Shown: piece by piece, positions 36,513 to 48,432 of the stretch
How positions within the stretch are numbered: the first letter of the stretch is position 1
Layout of the letters: every line of letters begins with the position of its first letter
DNA from: Gorsachius magnificus
Taxonomy: Eukaryota > Chordata > Aves > Pelecaniformes > Ardeidae
DNA length: 64,000 nucleotides
Direction: 5' to 3'
Assembly: GCA_034008185.1 (NCBI GenBank)
Contig: CM067081.1
Location: 5,827,821-5,891,820 of the forward strand
Notes under the pieces: generated by a model
The model's database searches: none
What the model saw: only the letters and a program-made list of their open reading frames with translations
Told to the model about the DNA's origin: nothing
Made by a program: the position numbers and the translations under genes

Positions 36513-36670
36513 ACCTTTTTCCTGGTTTTGGCTGGGGTAAATTTAATTTTCTTCCTAGTAACTGGCATAGCGCTGTGTTTTGGATTTAGTATGAAAAGAA
36601 TGTTGATAACTCACTGATGGTTTAGTTGTTGCTGAGCAGGGCTTAGACCAGTCAAGGGCTTTTCAGCTTC

Positions 36671-36742
36671 ATAGAATCATAGAATCATAGAATCATAGAA
36701 TCATAGAATCATAGAATCATAGAATCATAGAATCATAGAATG
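36671..36742 (-). repeat. Octamer CR1 tail, nine units
   Basis: Eight exact ATAGAATC copies are followed by one ATAGAATG. Other CR1 copies here keep two to four units. The long clean array suggests recent insertion or post-insertion microsatellite expansion. Confidence 0.95.
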
Positions 36743-37678
36743 TTTTCGGTTGGAAGGGACCCCTAGAGGTCATCTAGTCCAACCCCCCTGCAGGGAGCAG
36801 GGACACCTTTAACCAGATCAGGTTGCTCAGAGCCCCATCCAACCTGGCCTGGAATGTTCCCAGGGATGGGGCCTCCACCACCTCTCTGGGCAACCCATTC
36901 CAGTGTTTCACCACCCTCGTTGTAAAGAATTTCCTCCTTATATCCAGTCTAAACCTACCCTGCTTCAGTTTAAAACCATTACCCCTTGACCTGTCACAGC
37001 TGGCCCTACTAAAAAGATTTTCCCCATCTTTCCTATAGGCCCCCTTTAGATACTGAAAGGCCGTAATCAGGTCTCCCCGCAGCCTTCTCTTCTCCAGGCT
37101 GAACAAGCCCAACTCCCCCAGCCTGTCCTCATTAGGGAGGTGCTCCAGCCCTCGGATCATTTTTGTAGCCCTCCTCTGGACCCGCTCCAACAGTTCCATG
37201 TCCTTCTTGTGCTGAGGGCTCCAGAGCTGGACGCGGTGCTCCAGGTGAGGTCTCACCAGAGCAGAGTAGAGGGGCACAATCCCCTCCCTCACCCTGCTGG
37301 CCACGCTTCTCCTGATGCAGCCCAGAATATGGTTGGCCTTCTGGGCCGCCAGCGCACATTGCCGGCTCATGGCCAGCTTTTCATCCACCAGCACCCCCAA
37401 GTCCCTCTCGGCAGGGCTGCTCTCCATCCTTTCTTCTCCCAGCCTGTATTGATACTGGGGGTTACCCCGACCCAGGTGCATGACCTTGCACTTGGCCTTG
37501 TTGAACCTCATGAGGTTCACACAGGCCCACCTCTTCAGCCTGTCCAGGTCTCTCTGGATGACATCCCGTCCTTCTGGTGTGTCAACTGCACCACTCAGTT
37601 TGGTGTCATCCGCAAACTTGCTGAGGGTGCATTCGATCTCGCTGTCTAAGTCATTGATGAATATATGAAACAGCACCT
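36671..37678 (-). mobile_element. Young-looking CR1 LINE inserted antisense in the LTR
   Basis: Read on the minus strand it starts in the RT at [11 protein letters not shown] and runs to the 3' end. It carries a CCCTGC/GCAGGG hairpin (36786-36802) and eight perfect ATAGAATC tail units plus ATAGAATG (36671-36742). It is the longest CR1 copy with an unbroken frame in the window, about 1.0 kb, of the GTGTCCCTGCTC-tail subfamily. Confidence 0.95.
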
Positions 37679-37763
37679 CTGCTCTGCCAGTGACACAAGA
37701 AGCTGGGAGGGGGCACAGCCAGGGCAGCTGACCCCAACTGGCCCAAGGGCTATTCCAGACCAT
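36774..37763 (-). pseudogene. 329-aa open frame: LTR antisense lead fused to CR1 RT C-terminus
   Basis: Residues 1 to about 29 come from antisense LTR sequence; CR1 begins at '[11 protein letters not shown]' (30-40). The catalytic-box FADD is at residues 50-53, followed by '[20 protein letters not shown]', '[20 protein letters not shown]', '[16 protein letters not shown]' and '[20 protein letters not shown]'. The C-terminus passes the usual 'ALSNLI' into 3'-UTR-derived residues. The N-terminal endonuclease and most RT motifs are missing, so it cannot retrotranspose by itself. The fused start is chance; expression is unknown. Confidence 0.85.
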
Positions 37764-37894
37764 AGGACATCATGCTCAGTATAGAAACCAGGGGGAGTTG
37801 GCCAGGGGGCAGCGATTGTTGCTCAGGACTGGCTGGGCATCTGTTGGCGGGTGGTGAGCAGTTGTACTGTGCATCACTTGTTTTGTATATTCTA

Positions 37895-37930
37895 TTATTA
37901 TTGTTATTATTATTATTATTATTATTACCA
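37895..37930. repeat. (ATT)n microsatellite of the LTR
   Basis: ATT repeats with one GTT interruption at the position equivalent to the expanded tract at 2988-3060. Confidence 0.85.
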
Positions 37931-38083
37931 TCTTCCTTTTCTGTTTTATTAAACTGTCTTTATCTCAATCCATGTTGGTTTTTTTTTCTTTTTTTTTCCA
38001 GTTCTCTCCCCCATCCCACTGGGCAAGGGGGCAGTGAGCTGTGTGCTGTTTAGCTGCCTTCCAGATTAAACCACAATAAACTT

Positions 38084-39100
38084 AAAAAGGAAAATTTCAG
38101 CAAACACGAGATGTTTTATCTCAGAAAGACCTGTTAAGGTTTGGTAAGCATTTTTGTTTGCCAGTCAACACCTGTATTTATTTTAACAATGCAAGTTCTG
38201 TAAAAGATCAATTTAGGATTAGTAAATAGAGGCACAGGTTCGGTAGTGTTAGTGACTGACTTTGAATGCATCAAACAGGCTTTAAAATGCCATTACTTCA
38301 CTGCAATGTCATTAGAAATTTGTGCAGAAAAAAACTGGTGTAAGGTGAATTCATCATTTCTATTTGGTATAAAAGAAAGTAGCAGAACAGTCACTAATAC
38401 TTTCATTTTGCGGGTCTCTTTTGTAATTTATCATAGACTATTTTTGAAAACCCTACAAATATTTTAATCCAAATTGGTGCCACATTGTAGTACCTGGAAG
38501 ATGATATCAAAGACTATCTGATGGAGAAATGCTAGCTGAGTACGATCTGCTTATATGTAAAATGGGACATCAAAATTCTGTACTTTAGTTAAGCAAGGTA
38601 CAAGTAGCCTCAATCTCTCCCTCTGGAGTGGACAGGCCACCTACTGAGACCCAAGTACTGGAAGCAGCTAAGACGTTTCTGAATTAAAATCGCTCTCTCT
38701 TCTATATTTAATTTTTCTCAGTATATCATTAACAGAGTTGCATTGCCCAGGGAGAGGTAGTGTTGCGTCATTTCCATACCCAACTCCACATCATGTTATA
38801 CTGTTGCTTTCAGTAGTGAATTGACGGACAGTACAGCCAGGGCTTCTTGCTCATCTGAAAGCAATTAAATCTTTTAACTCTAATGCTGTCAGAAATATTT
38901 ATTTTTGTCCTTTTGAACTAATTTAGTTGAGTCAGTTAATTATGCTTTAGTTTTATAGTTAACAGATGTGTTAAGAGTTTTGCTTTATCAGTTATGGATC
39001 ATAAGAAGTAATGCTATTTCTCACATATACAGTAAGTTCAACTGGCTCAACTGTGAATATGTGCGATGCTAGAAAAATTATTGAAATGGGCTAATTATTA
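38084..39100. other. Unique AT-rich DNA
   Basis: Nothing recognised; no repeat, open frame of note or RNA structure stands out. Confidence 0.55.
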
Positions 39101-39232
39101 GTCACAGAATTGTTGAGAATGGAAGGAGTCTTTTGAGATCATCTAGTCCATCCTCACTACTCAGGTGGGGTCAAATAAAGCAGGTTGCTTGGCACCATGT
39201 CCAGTTGAGTTTTGGATATCTCTACAGATGGA
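39101..39232 (-). mobile_element. Antisense CR1 3' scrap, older subfamily
   Basis: CACAGAATTGTTGAGAATGG, GAGATCATCTAGTCCATCC and GGCACCATGTCCAGTTGAG followed by TTTTGGATATCTC give the reverse complement of a CR1 3' region. The octamer tail has decayed to CACAGAATTG. The open frame that starts inside it (39165-39440) is not a gene. Confidence 0.8.
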
Positions 39233-42150
39233 AGTGCTATTTTTTGGTATTGGTCATGGATCTGATGTGCTTGGTGGGCCATACACTAGTACTTATATAT
39301 TCTGCTGTATAGTGGCTGGATTTATCTCAATGCTTTGCAGATTGGAAGGAGAAGGAAGGATCATGGTAGCTACCTTTGAACAAGCACTGAAGAATTGCTC
39401 AAAACTAGTAGCAGAACAAGCTGCTCTGAACCCTACTTAGTCTGTAGCACTCCAGCATAATTGGCATTATTAGGAATGATCCAGTTGTTAGAAATATGTG
39501 AGTCAAAAATAAAGACAAACAAATGAGAAAACTTTTGAGGGGCAATGAAAAGTAAATGGAAGACAGACAGTGGTCAAGGAGACCTGAGTATCTGTCACTT
39601 CAAAAGGGTGGCAGGATTTTAGCAGATGGATACGCTTATCCACTCTTTTGAAACTGTTCCTTTTTTTGATGCTGTAATTTAATTACTGAATAAAAAAAGA
39701 AAAAAAAAAGAAAAAAACTTATTAACAGGAGGCCACTATATACCATGCTTCATCCTTCCCCAAAGGGAAGGATTACAAATCCTCAGATCGTCTCAGGCAC
39801 AGGAAAACAGCTAACAGAGAGGGCAGTACGGCTCAGATGTCAAAGAGCAGAGAGGGCTCTGATCTAGAAAAGGACTTAAGCATGCAGTTTAAATTTGACT
39901 GAATGAACCACTGAAAGTCCATTAGAAACACTGGGAATCATGGATGTGCCTGATTTCTGATGTGCTTAAATACATGCTAAGCACTGAGCTGGTGTTCCCA
40001 GTCAGTGAACTCCAAAACATCTGAGGGATCCTACAAAAACACTCACAGGCAGCCTCTCCACTGGGGACTTATCTCTCCTTACTCAGTGCCTTTTGTAAAC
40101 TGGGAATGACCTTATTTCACATTTTCCAACCTTTGTCTGAAATGAAGGTTTCTCAGGACAGCAGTACATCTCAAGCACATAACCTCTGCATAACACCAAA
40201 CAGAACCGGGGCTGTGTCTGGATGGGGATTCTCAATGTTTTAATGAAACATAACTCCAAGCAGCCATTAGCCAAAAAAACCTCCCTGTAGCTCTAATACA
40301 CCAACATTTTATTTTCTTATTGAAGTTGGATGCTCTTCAACTTATTGTGCTGTTTTATTTGTAGTGTATGGAATGTAAATGTGATCTTCACCTTTGCTTT
40401 CACACGGCTTTAATAACTGTTAAACTGCAAATCTGCTGCTGCACAGGAATCAATTCTTATATCCTCACAGTAGCAGCTATAAAATAAGGAACATAAAATC
40501 ACACAGCTAGATATTCAGTAATTACAAATAATTCATCTTCATCTCCACCCTTCACAACAGAAGTGTTAGTTTGGGCTTAAGGAGCTGAGGTAGATCAGTA
40601 GCTGAGAGATATTTGAGACCTTCTTGCCTCTTTTGTTCATGCTTCTGTCAATGTAAACCAGTAAGTCATTTCTAATTGCATAATTAAAACACACTTCCAT
40701 TGTTAATAGTCCAAGTTCATTTCTAACAAATAAAATATAGAGACCACATTTTAAATTATTTATCAATAGCTGGCTGAATTGAGCAACTTTCTCTAGGGTT
40801 TTTGGGTTTTTTTTAGTACTACAGAGCAAGCATAAATATAAAGGTACATCCTCAAACAGAAACCAAGGACGGACTGAAATATCCTACTAATCTACCTCAG
40901 GCAAGAGCCTGTCTGAACAGATGGGCTTTTCTCTATGCCTTCAGGTTTTGCTACATTACTGGTGGAAATTAGTTCCAGAGGGAAGAGACTTCTCTTGAGA
41001 ATTTGTCATCACCTGCCCCGAGATATTAAACTCAGTAACACAGAAGGAAAGTAGCATTTCCCCAGAAAACTGAGACCCAGAGCATCTTTGAGAGTAGCAT
41101 GAGTTTATTGGCATGTAGTTTTCAGGGGACTCTCTTGAGCCATAATGACAGCTTGATCTGTCCTTTGCAAGTAATGTGGGAGAACCCGTCCTGAGCAATG
41201 TGCTCACAACTGTTCTATATTCGCAGCATCATACTCCAGACACTGCCAGAATTACCAAAATGGACTGCCAGGAAATTTATGACATTTCAGCAGCTGAGAA
41301 ACCCGGATATGAAGATTGGAAATTAGGTTCAGAGAAGCTGCATACCGCCACAAAGCAAGAGAGTAACTAATTTCTGCAAAATGGAAATATTTTTGCTGTT
41401 GCAACTGTCTGTAAGTTTTCATAATTGGTGTTGTATATAGCACTCGTTTGACAGAGTCCTTGATCCTGTGAAGACTCATGGGATTTGGTTATTTGCTTAA
41501 AGGCAAATGTAAGTGGAAGTTGTTGTTGGCCTTTTATGTGCATCTGCCTGACACATTTGTGTTTCAGCAAAATTATTTATTTCTTCCTTTTATTTTTTAA
41601 TCAAAGTCTTCATTATAAAAACACGGGCCTACTGTTTATTTTATGTACAAGTTATTCTGAGTGTGATGTCATTTTAATTAAAGGTTTTCACAAAAGGGAA
41701 GACCATAATCAATTAGAGCTATATAAGAAAGCATTTTAAAGCAAATACAATCAACACAACTTTTCAGAAAATCAACTCCTTTTCAGTAAATGGTGTATTG
41801 ATTTTACAGCTTCGCATGCATATTGTGTCACTTAGAGAAAAAGTCTATTCCAAGTGTCTGCCTACTCCTTGTGAACACATATCTAAAAACCTAAATAGTT
41901 TGCCAAGGTCTGGTCTAATTTATTTACATTCCACGTTGTCAACAACAGTAGGTGGCAATCACCATGGGACCAAAAAAAAAAAAAGACATTTTGAGAGCAA
42001 ATATAAAATGGTGAATGAAGATGGTGCTTGCATACAAGATGAAAATGGGCTGTGAATGAACTGAAGTGAAAATCAGATGTAATAATTGGGATTGATTCTG
42101 ATTTTTACTGGTCATTATGAGAGTGAAAGAGTATTTCCCTAAAATATACC
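39233..42150. other. Unique AT-rich DNA
   Basis: No gene or element recognised. An A-rich run lies at 39690-39717 and another at 41969-41983. Open frames here are short and overlap on both strands. Confidence 0.55.
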
Positions 42151-42397
42151 CTAAAACAGGGTAGGTTTAGACTAGATATAAGGAAGAAATTCTTTACAGT
42201 GAGGGTAGTGAAATACTGGAACGGGTTGCCCAGAGAGGTAGTGGAGGCCCCACACCTGGAAACATTCAAGACCAGGTTGGACGGGGCTGTGAGCAACCTG
42301 ATCTGGTTAGCGGTGTCCCTGCTCACTGCAGGGGGGTTGGACTAGGTGACCTCTAGGGGACCCTTCCAACCCAAAACATTCTATGATTCTATGATTT
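42151..42397 (+). mobile_element. CR1 LINE 3' fragment, GTGTCCCTGCTC-tail subfamily
   Basis: AAACAGGGTAGGTTTAGAC begins the fragment. The [16 protein letters not shown] and L-D-G-A-V-S-N-L-I coding words, the CCCTGC/GCAGGG hairpin (42317-42333) and two octamers follow. Only about 250 bp are present, and divergence from the copy at 47668 is small. Confidence 0.93.
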
Positions 42398-42607
42398 TTA
42401 ATCTTAGTAAAGTTCACTAGGCATCCGATTTAGGAAGGCTATGGAATTTAAGAGAAAACGGTGCTTTTAAGGACAATGTGAACTCTGTGGTCTGATTGCC
42501 TAAGGAATGGACAGCTTGTTATTCTCAGTGATGGGCACAGAAAGATCTACACTGGCATGTAACAGTGACTGTGGGGCTGTCAAGGTGTGGGCGCAATCCT
42601 GTACTGT

Positions 42608-42742
42608 GACATCAAGGAGCATCTGGATGATGCTCTTAGTCATGTGGTTTAGTTTTAGGTAGTCCTGTGATGAGCAGGGAGCTGGACTCAATGATCCTTA
42701 CGGGTCCCTTCCAACTTGAGATATCCGATGATTCTATGATTA
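42608..42742 (+). mobile_element. CR1 LINE 3' scrap, Y-like subfamily
   Basis: ATCTGGATGATGCTCTTAG, GTGGTTTAGTTTTAGGTAG, a CCTGT/GCAGG stem (42664-42678), CTGGACTCAATGATCC and GGTCCCTTCCAACTTGAG match the lineage of 34245-34740, with an octamer-type end. Its 5' limit is uncertain. It lies 210 bp after another CR1 in the same orientation. Confidence 0.85.
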
Positions 42743-45700
42743 GGGCATCTGAGCCAGACTGACAATGGGGATGACAGGGCATGACCAGTGGTACTGTTGC
42801 ACTTGGATGAGTACCAGATTTCACAGTGGCAGAAGTTACTAAGACTTCAGAAATGTCTTCAGGCTGCATAGGGTCAAACTCAGAACTTCTAAAAGGTCTT
42901 ATATGAGTCAAAAAATCACAGTTCCCATGTGATGAGGATAAGTACTTAAAATGGAAGAAGCCATGATACAAATGTCTGCTGTACCTAATTGGGATCAGGG
43001 ATGTTGAAAGTGGGGCATATCTCATGTGCTGGTTAAGGATTCAGGCATCTAAGCTGTCAGCGAAGCTGAAGTGGGTTTTTTTTTCTCTTATGATGACTTG
43101 CCATTTCTCTTCTGAACCTAAGAAGCTACCATAGTCTTTTGGTGCTGGTAGATGTTTCTCTGAGGACTTTCTAATGCAGGAAAAGCTGAGGAGTGGAGCA
43201 GGGCAGATGAGGTGCTCCAGAGGGAAACTCCCCAGTTTCACAACCAGTGGATGAGCTGGCAGAAAGAAAATGTTCATAACTGACCTTTTTTCTGCATACA
43301 AAATCAGGTGGGAGCACTAAGATATATTCTGAAGATATGTTTCTATCATATTCTGTCAGTTAAAAAAATCAAAAAAAGAAACAGTGAACTCTTGTCAACT
43401 CTCCCAGTTCTCGTCATAACGGACAGAGCTGTAGACTCAAAGCAAGGCTTAGCTTAGTGCCATGTTAAAGAACTAGGAAATGGAGGGCTGGTTTTTTTCC
43501 ATAACATACAGTTTTGAAACCATACCACTTAACATCCATGGTATTTTTTTATCTCTCTTAACCTCACAATATAGGCTTTATTCTCTTCTCACTTTTTTAT
43601 CTGCTTTAAAACAAAATATAACTCTGCTGGCTTTGGTGGACTCATTCCTGAGTTATACCCTGGAGTAACAAAGTGAATGACAACCCAGTATGAAACATAT
43701 GATTGCACAGAGTGAATTCCATATTGGCCTGCACCCTGCATAATTGCATTGAAGTCAATCTAAGCCATGTAAGTTACTGCAGAATTTTTTGCATGAAAGA
43801 AAAAAAAATAAAATAAAATGAAAGAGACCATGCCTAGCCTTGTGTTTTATCCTAAGCCAAATGGGTAGACAGCTTGCATTTGCCAGCCTTCTCAGAAAGA
43901 GCCTGAAGGGACCTGTTTGCCAACATTTGATTCCCTGGCAGCAAGCTTTTTGTACTTCTGTTAATTAGCCAGCACAGGGTGTTTTCAGTTTCTCTGGAAT
44001 ACTCTAGCCAAGGGCAGACTCTATGGACACACGTCAGAAAACAGCCACTGACTCTACAGAAATCCATTGAAGAATCCCATACTCATAGCTTGGAGGACTG
44101 GAACAGATGCACTGAAGAGAGGCGTCCAGGAACACAGATTTTTATGTATGGTTTTATCAGAGTTCAACAATCCTATAGTGGCTTTCGTTTGACTTGCCAA
44201 GCAGAAGGCAACGGTTTCATCTGTATCAGGCACTCAGGCGGAGCAGCTTGTTAGATATTATAAACAAATATGCTACAATTAAAGCAGACTTTAATTTGCT
44301 AGAAGCAGGGCTAATTTTGTGTCAGAGAAGTCTGAAATATCAGCACTTATTTAATGGAGATATAGCTGCACAAGCACACACATTTTAAGATGCAGGCAGC
44401 TCCTTCCACACAAAATTAGCCAAACTACTGAATTACTACTCAATAGTTCTCTGCTGTTTGTGACATGGAAATGTAACCATCCTGTCTAATAATCATAAAG
44501 AACACAAGCTGTGGCAAAACCCCATAAATATATTTAAGAAAAAAAATTAGATATGCAACTTTTTGTTTACTTAGCATAAATTACATCTCTCTAGTACTTT
44601 AAAATATGATGTCAGCACATTGAAACATAGCAAGCAATATATACAGAATCAAACTTGACACACATGTATTGCACAACAGCTGAAATGCCTGTCAAGTTTT
44701 CTCCAAGATTCAGACACTTAAAAATGACCAAATCAAGCAAGTCCACTAAACCCACTAAATTTCCCCCAAAATGAGGAAAGTTCAGTGGATTGCAAGAAAA
44801 TAGTAAATTGCTTTCTATGCAGTGAGAGCACGCCTGCTAACATTATTGATATGTCAGTGCTATCTGGTTTTCAATGACTGTTACTTGAACAGCAATGTTC
44901 TCTTCAGAGGAATAGAGAGAAAAGAACATCTTGAAAGATTCAGAATCTCTTAAAAAATAATTAGAGGGGAATGGAAGTTTCTAAAGATGCATTTAAAACA
45001 ATCATAAAAAGAGAAAATTTATTCTGGTCCAGGTCTTCCAAGTGGTCCTGTGAGAAAAGGGTTTGCTTAGTATTCCATATTTCTGACTCCAAAGGAGAAA
45101 AAGATCTACTTACTTTTTAATAAAATCTACTTTCCCCTGTATGCACACTTTCAAATACCTGCCATTTTTCTAGTAATCAGATATTAAAACTGAAGCTAGT
45201 TTTGAACATATCAAACACAGAGGAGCAGATCATCACTTCATGCAAACCACTCCAATTTGATGCAAACTTTACATACAAACTGTTACAGTCCTGATGCCAT
45301 TGTTCCAATAATTATCATACTTTAACGAATTTACTCCAGCTGAGGACTGGTTTCTTGCAAATTTATTTTAAACAATTTTGCAGGCAGGAGTGAATTTCAG
45401 CCATAGCAAACGACCGCATAACTTTGTGAGAATAGTAATTTTCCGAAAAGGAAAGACTGTGATATATACAAATGTACTTAGCCCTATGTCAAATGAAAGG
45501 AGTTACATTATTTTATCTTATTGAACACCTGTCTGAGAGCTAGAGGTGAAAAGCAATATACAGAAGCATACACCATAACAGGCCAATGGACCAACTAATA
45601 TTTTGACTTTGACGGTGACCTGTAGAAGTGCTTCAGAAGGGGATCTAAGATCTTTGCAACACACTTAGTGAAATAGCAGGTCCACAAAAGGAAAATTTCC

Positions 45701-47667
45701 CCTATTCTCATCATACTGTTGGTTGAAAAGTATGATTTTTAGGTAAAACAGGTGCCTGAAATCAATAGAGAACAATTTACTTAAGAACCATCCAAAACCT
45801 TTTCAAGAGAAAGCACAAAAATTAATTTTGCCTTTGATTTGTAAATAATTAGTGAATTAAAAAAATATAAATTTCAAAGCTTTCAAATAGAGCATTCCTA
45901 CAAAAGCAATGAGAAAAAAAAAGTGTTATTAAACTTTATAACAGTCGTTTAACCCTAAGTAGTCTGTGTCTTTCTACACCTAATTTTCCTTTCCCTTGAA
46001 TCTGCTGTATCAGCAACACTTTCCGTTGATGATTACCAGAATCTTGTCCCTGGAGTCCAGCTGAGGTTGCAGAAACTTTCAGCAAGTTCAGGGACAATAG
46101 CCTGTGAGAAATCACAGCAGCTTTTTTCTTTTTAATTTTGCTTCTCTTTTTATTAAGATTTAACTGAGCTTTGTTTCAGAGTAGTGGACTGTGAAGCTAA
46201 GATAGGAAGATTAGACTTTGCTTGGAAAAAGTTATGTATGAAATATTGCTATGACAAGGTTGTGTGGATAGTTTGTGATGTGTGAAATGAAATCCCTACT
46301 CAATGTGCCTAGGCAATGCAATTAGTGCTACCCTGGTCAGGGATTTCTTTTTAGAACTGAAAAGATTGGTCCTGAAAAGCAAGTACCCAATGTATACTTA
46401 CTTAAAGCCCCAATTTTAAAAAGAATCCTTGAGATATCTACTCTGATTATCATTTTTATGCACCTATAATGGGTTAAAGTGAAGGGTCATTTTCAAGAAA
46501 CTTTTCTGGCTAAGTTCTGAATATCTAGCAAATTCTTGATCAGAATAGTAAATGCAGAAAATGATGAATATTGTCTGGGATACAGTCACTTTGCAGAGGT
46601 GTGGAAGCTCAAGCTGACTAGGAGATATCCATTCATTTAATTTTTAATACAATATACCATCTTAGAAAAAAAAAATCGACAACTTCTACAGAAGAAATTA
46701 TTACATTTTCTGTGGGGAGAAAAAAAATCACAACAAAAAAAACCCTCCAAAACAAATAAACCAACCCAACCTTAAACTTTCTCCCAGGAAAATTGAAACA
46801 CAGGCAGAAATTATCCTGGAAAGGGAAGACAAAACTGTCAAAAGGTTTTCCCAGCTGAAAATATGAATTTTGTTTCTTTCCTTCTGATAATGAAATGTAA
46901 TCTTTTTCTTCCTGCTTTCTTCCAATTCATAACAAAAGAAAATGTTTTCAGACATGGCACTGGTGGAAAACAAATGCATATCTTCCAGCCAAGCATAGCC
47001 ATCAGAAATAACACAAAACAGCTTACCGAGGCTGAAGTGGACAGGCTGCTTTAGCAGTTAGTCTTTCTTGTAACCTTAATATTATTTAAGATAGAGCTAT
47101 TTATTTCTGGCTTCAGGGCTTGAGTGGTTCATAAAGTTTTGTTTTGACCTTGTGCACAGAGATGAAACCCATATTTATGTTATTATGTCCTTGCTGTAAG
47201 GACAGTTTAAAACAACGAGATAAAAATATTAAAAGCTTCTAATAATTTAAACCCATATCAGAAATGCGCCTGAACAAATTTTCAGATGAAAACAGCCCAA
47301 AGACTGCACATAGTAGTAAATCACATGGGCTCAGGAAGGTTCCTGGGCACTGAAGTGTGTTTGCTAGGTCATTAAGCTGTTAATAAGTTCTTTGGTGTGA
47401 TTTTTGCCAGTCTTTGTGTACAGTTCCCTGATACAGTTTGGCTGTCAAAATATTCTAAAGGTGGTTCCCAAGAGCTAGTTTCTACACAGCCACCTTGTAT
47501 CGAAAGCCAAGACATAGTACTTGGCCTCAGTGTCTGGAAACATTTCCGAGCATGTTCAATTTTCTAGTAGCCAAAATATCCTGGCTTTTGGCTGTCCAGA
47601 TGTTGTGTGTGTTCCCTGCCTTTGTCTATAAGGGTAGGCAGAAAACACAAGTTCAATATGATTATCT
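42743..47667. other. Unique AT-rich DNA
   Basis: No gene recognised. A-rich simple runs lie at 43798-43820, 46664-46675 and 46721-46770. The 129-aa frame on the minus strand at 42636-43025 overlaps the CR1 scrap at one end and lacks any known domain. Confidence 0.55.
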
Positions 47668-48331
47668 GGGTTGGGGTAACCCCCAGTATCAATACAGGCT
47701 GGGAGAAGAAAGGATCGAGAGCAGCCCTGCTGAGAGGGACTTGGGCATGCTGGTGGATGAAAAGCTGGCCATGAGCCGGCAATGTGCGCTGGCGGCCCAG
47801 AAGGCCAACCCTACCCTGGGCTGCATCAGGAGAAGCGTGGCCAGCAGGGTGAGGGAGGGGATTCTGCCCCTCTACTCTGCTCTAGTGAGACCTCACCTGG
47901 AGCTCCGCGTCCAGCTCTGGAGCCCTCAGCACAAGAAGGACATGGAACTGTTGGAGCAGGTCCAGAGGAGGGCTACAAAAATGATCCGAGGGCTGGAGCA
48001 CCTCTCTTATGAGGCCAGGCCGAGAGGGTTGGGGTTGTTCAGCCTGGAGAAGAGAAGGCTGCGGGGAGACCTGAGTGTGGCCATTCAGTGCTTAAAGGGG
48101 GCCTATAGGAAAGACAGGGAGAATCTTTTTAGTAGGGCCATCTGTGTCAGGACAAGGGGTAATGGTTTTAAACTAAAACAGGGTAGGTTTAGATTGTATC
48201 TGAGGAAGAAATTCTTTACAATGAGGGTAGTAAAACACTGGAACGGGTTGCCCAGAGAGGTGGTGGAGGCCCCATCCCTGGGAACTTTCAAGGCCAGGTT
48301 GCACGGGGCTCTGAGCAACCTGATCTAGTTA
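47668..48331 (+). pseudogene. CR1 RT C-terminal remnant, unbroken for about 220 codons
   Basis: The frame covers '[20 protein letters not shown]', '[20 protein letters not shown]', '[20 protein letters not shown]', '[20 protein letters not shown]', '[20 protein letters not shown]' and ends 'GALSNLI'. The open frame extends upstream to an ATG at 47495, but those 58 codons are unrelated flanking DNA. FADD and the catalytic core are missing. No inactivating stop has accumulated, so the insertion is fairly young. Confidence 0.88.
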
Positions 48332-48432
48332 GCGGTGTCCCTGCTCCCTGCAGGGGCGTTGGACTAGATGACTTCTGGATGTCCTTTCCAACCCAAAACA
48401 TTCTATGATTTTATGATTCTATGATTCTATGA
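47668..48432 (+). mobile_element. CR1 LINE, 5'-truncated, GTGTCCCTGCTC-tail subfamily
   Basis: Begins at GGGTTGGGGTAACCCCCAG and ends after a CCCTGC/GCAGGG hairpin (48339-48355), TTGGACTAGATGACTTCTGG and four octamer-type units. It is close in sequence to the antisense copy at 36671 but starts about 240 bp further into the element. Confidence 0.95.

Larger units (their letters stand above)
36518..38078 (+). mobile_element. LTR of an avian endogenous retrovirus, split by antisense CR1
   Basis: The LTR occupies 36518-36670 and about 37679-38078 and is the same family as 2594-3342. Its ends have decayed (TTTCCTGG and CCACAATA in place of TG and CA). Flanking pentamers ACCTT (36513-36517) and AACTT (38079-38083) differ at one base, consistent with an eroded target duplication. 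The ATT tract and TTTATCTCAATCCATG match the sister copy. The CR1 is joined between CAGCTTC and CTGCTCTGCC without a clear duplication. Total LTR sequence is about 550 bp. Confidence 0.85.

Noticed and set aside
36671..36742. CRISPR-like or telomere-like tandem array
   Set aside because: An 8-bp unit without spacers directly attached to a CR1 3' end; it is the standard CR1 tail.
39165..39440. 91-aa open frame with hydrophobic stretch
   Set aside because: It starts inside an antisense CR1 scrap and has no homology I recognise beyond it.
47495..47667. N-terminal extension of the 277-aa frame at 47495-48328 as a real fused gene
   Set aside because: The 58 upstream codons are unrelated flanking DNA in frame with a 5'-truncated CR1 by chance; no promoter or splice evidence.
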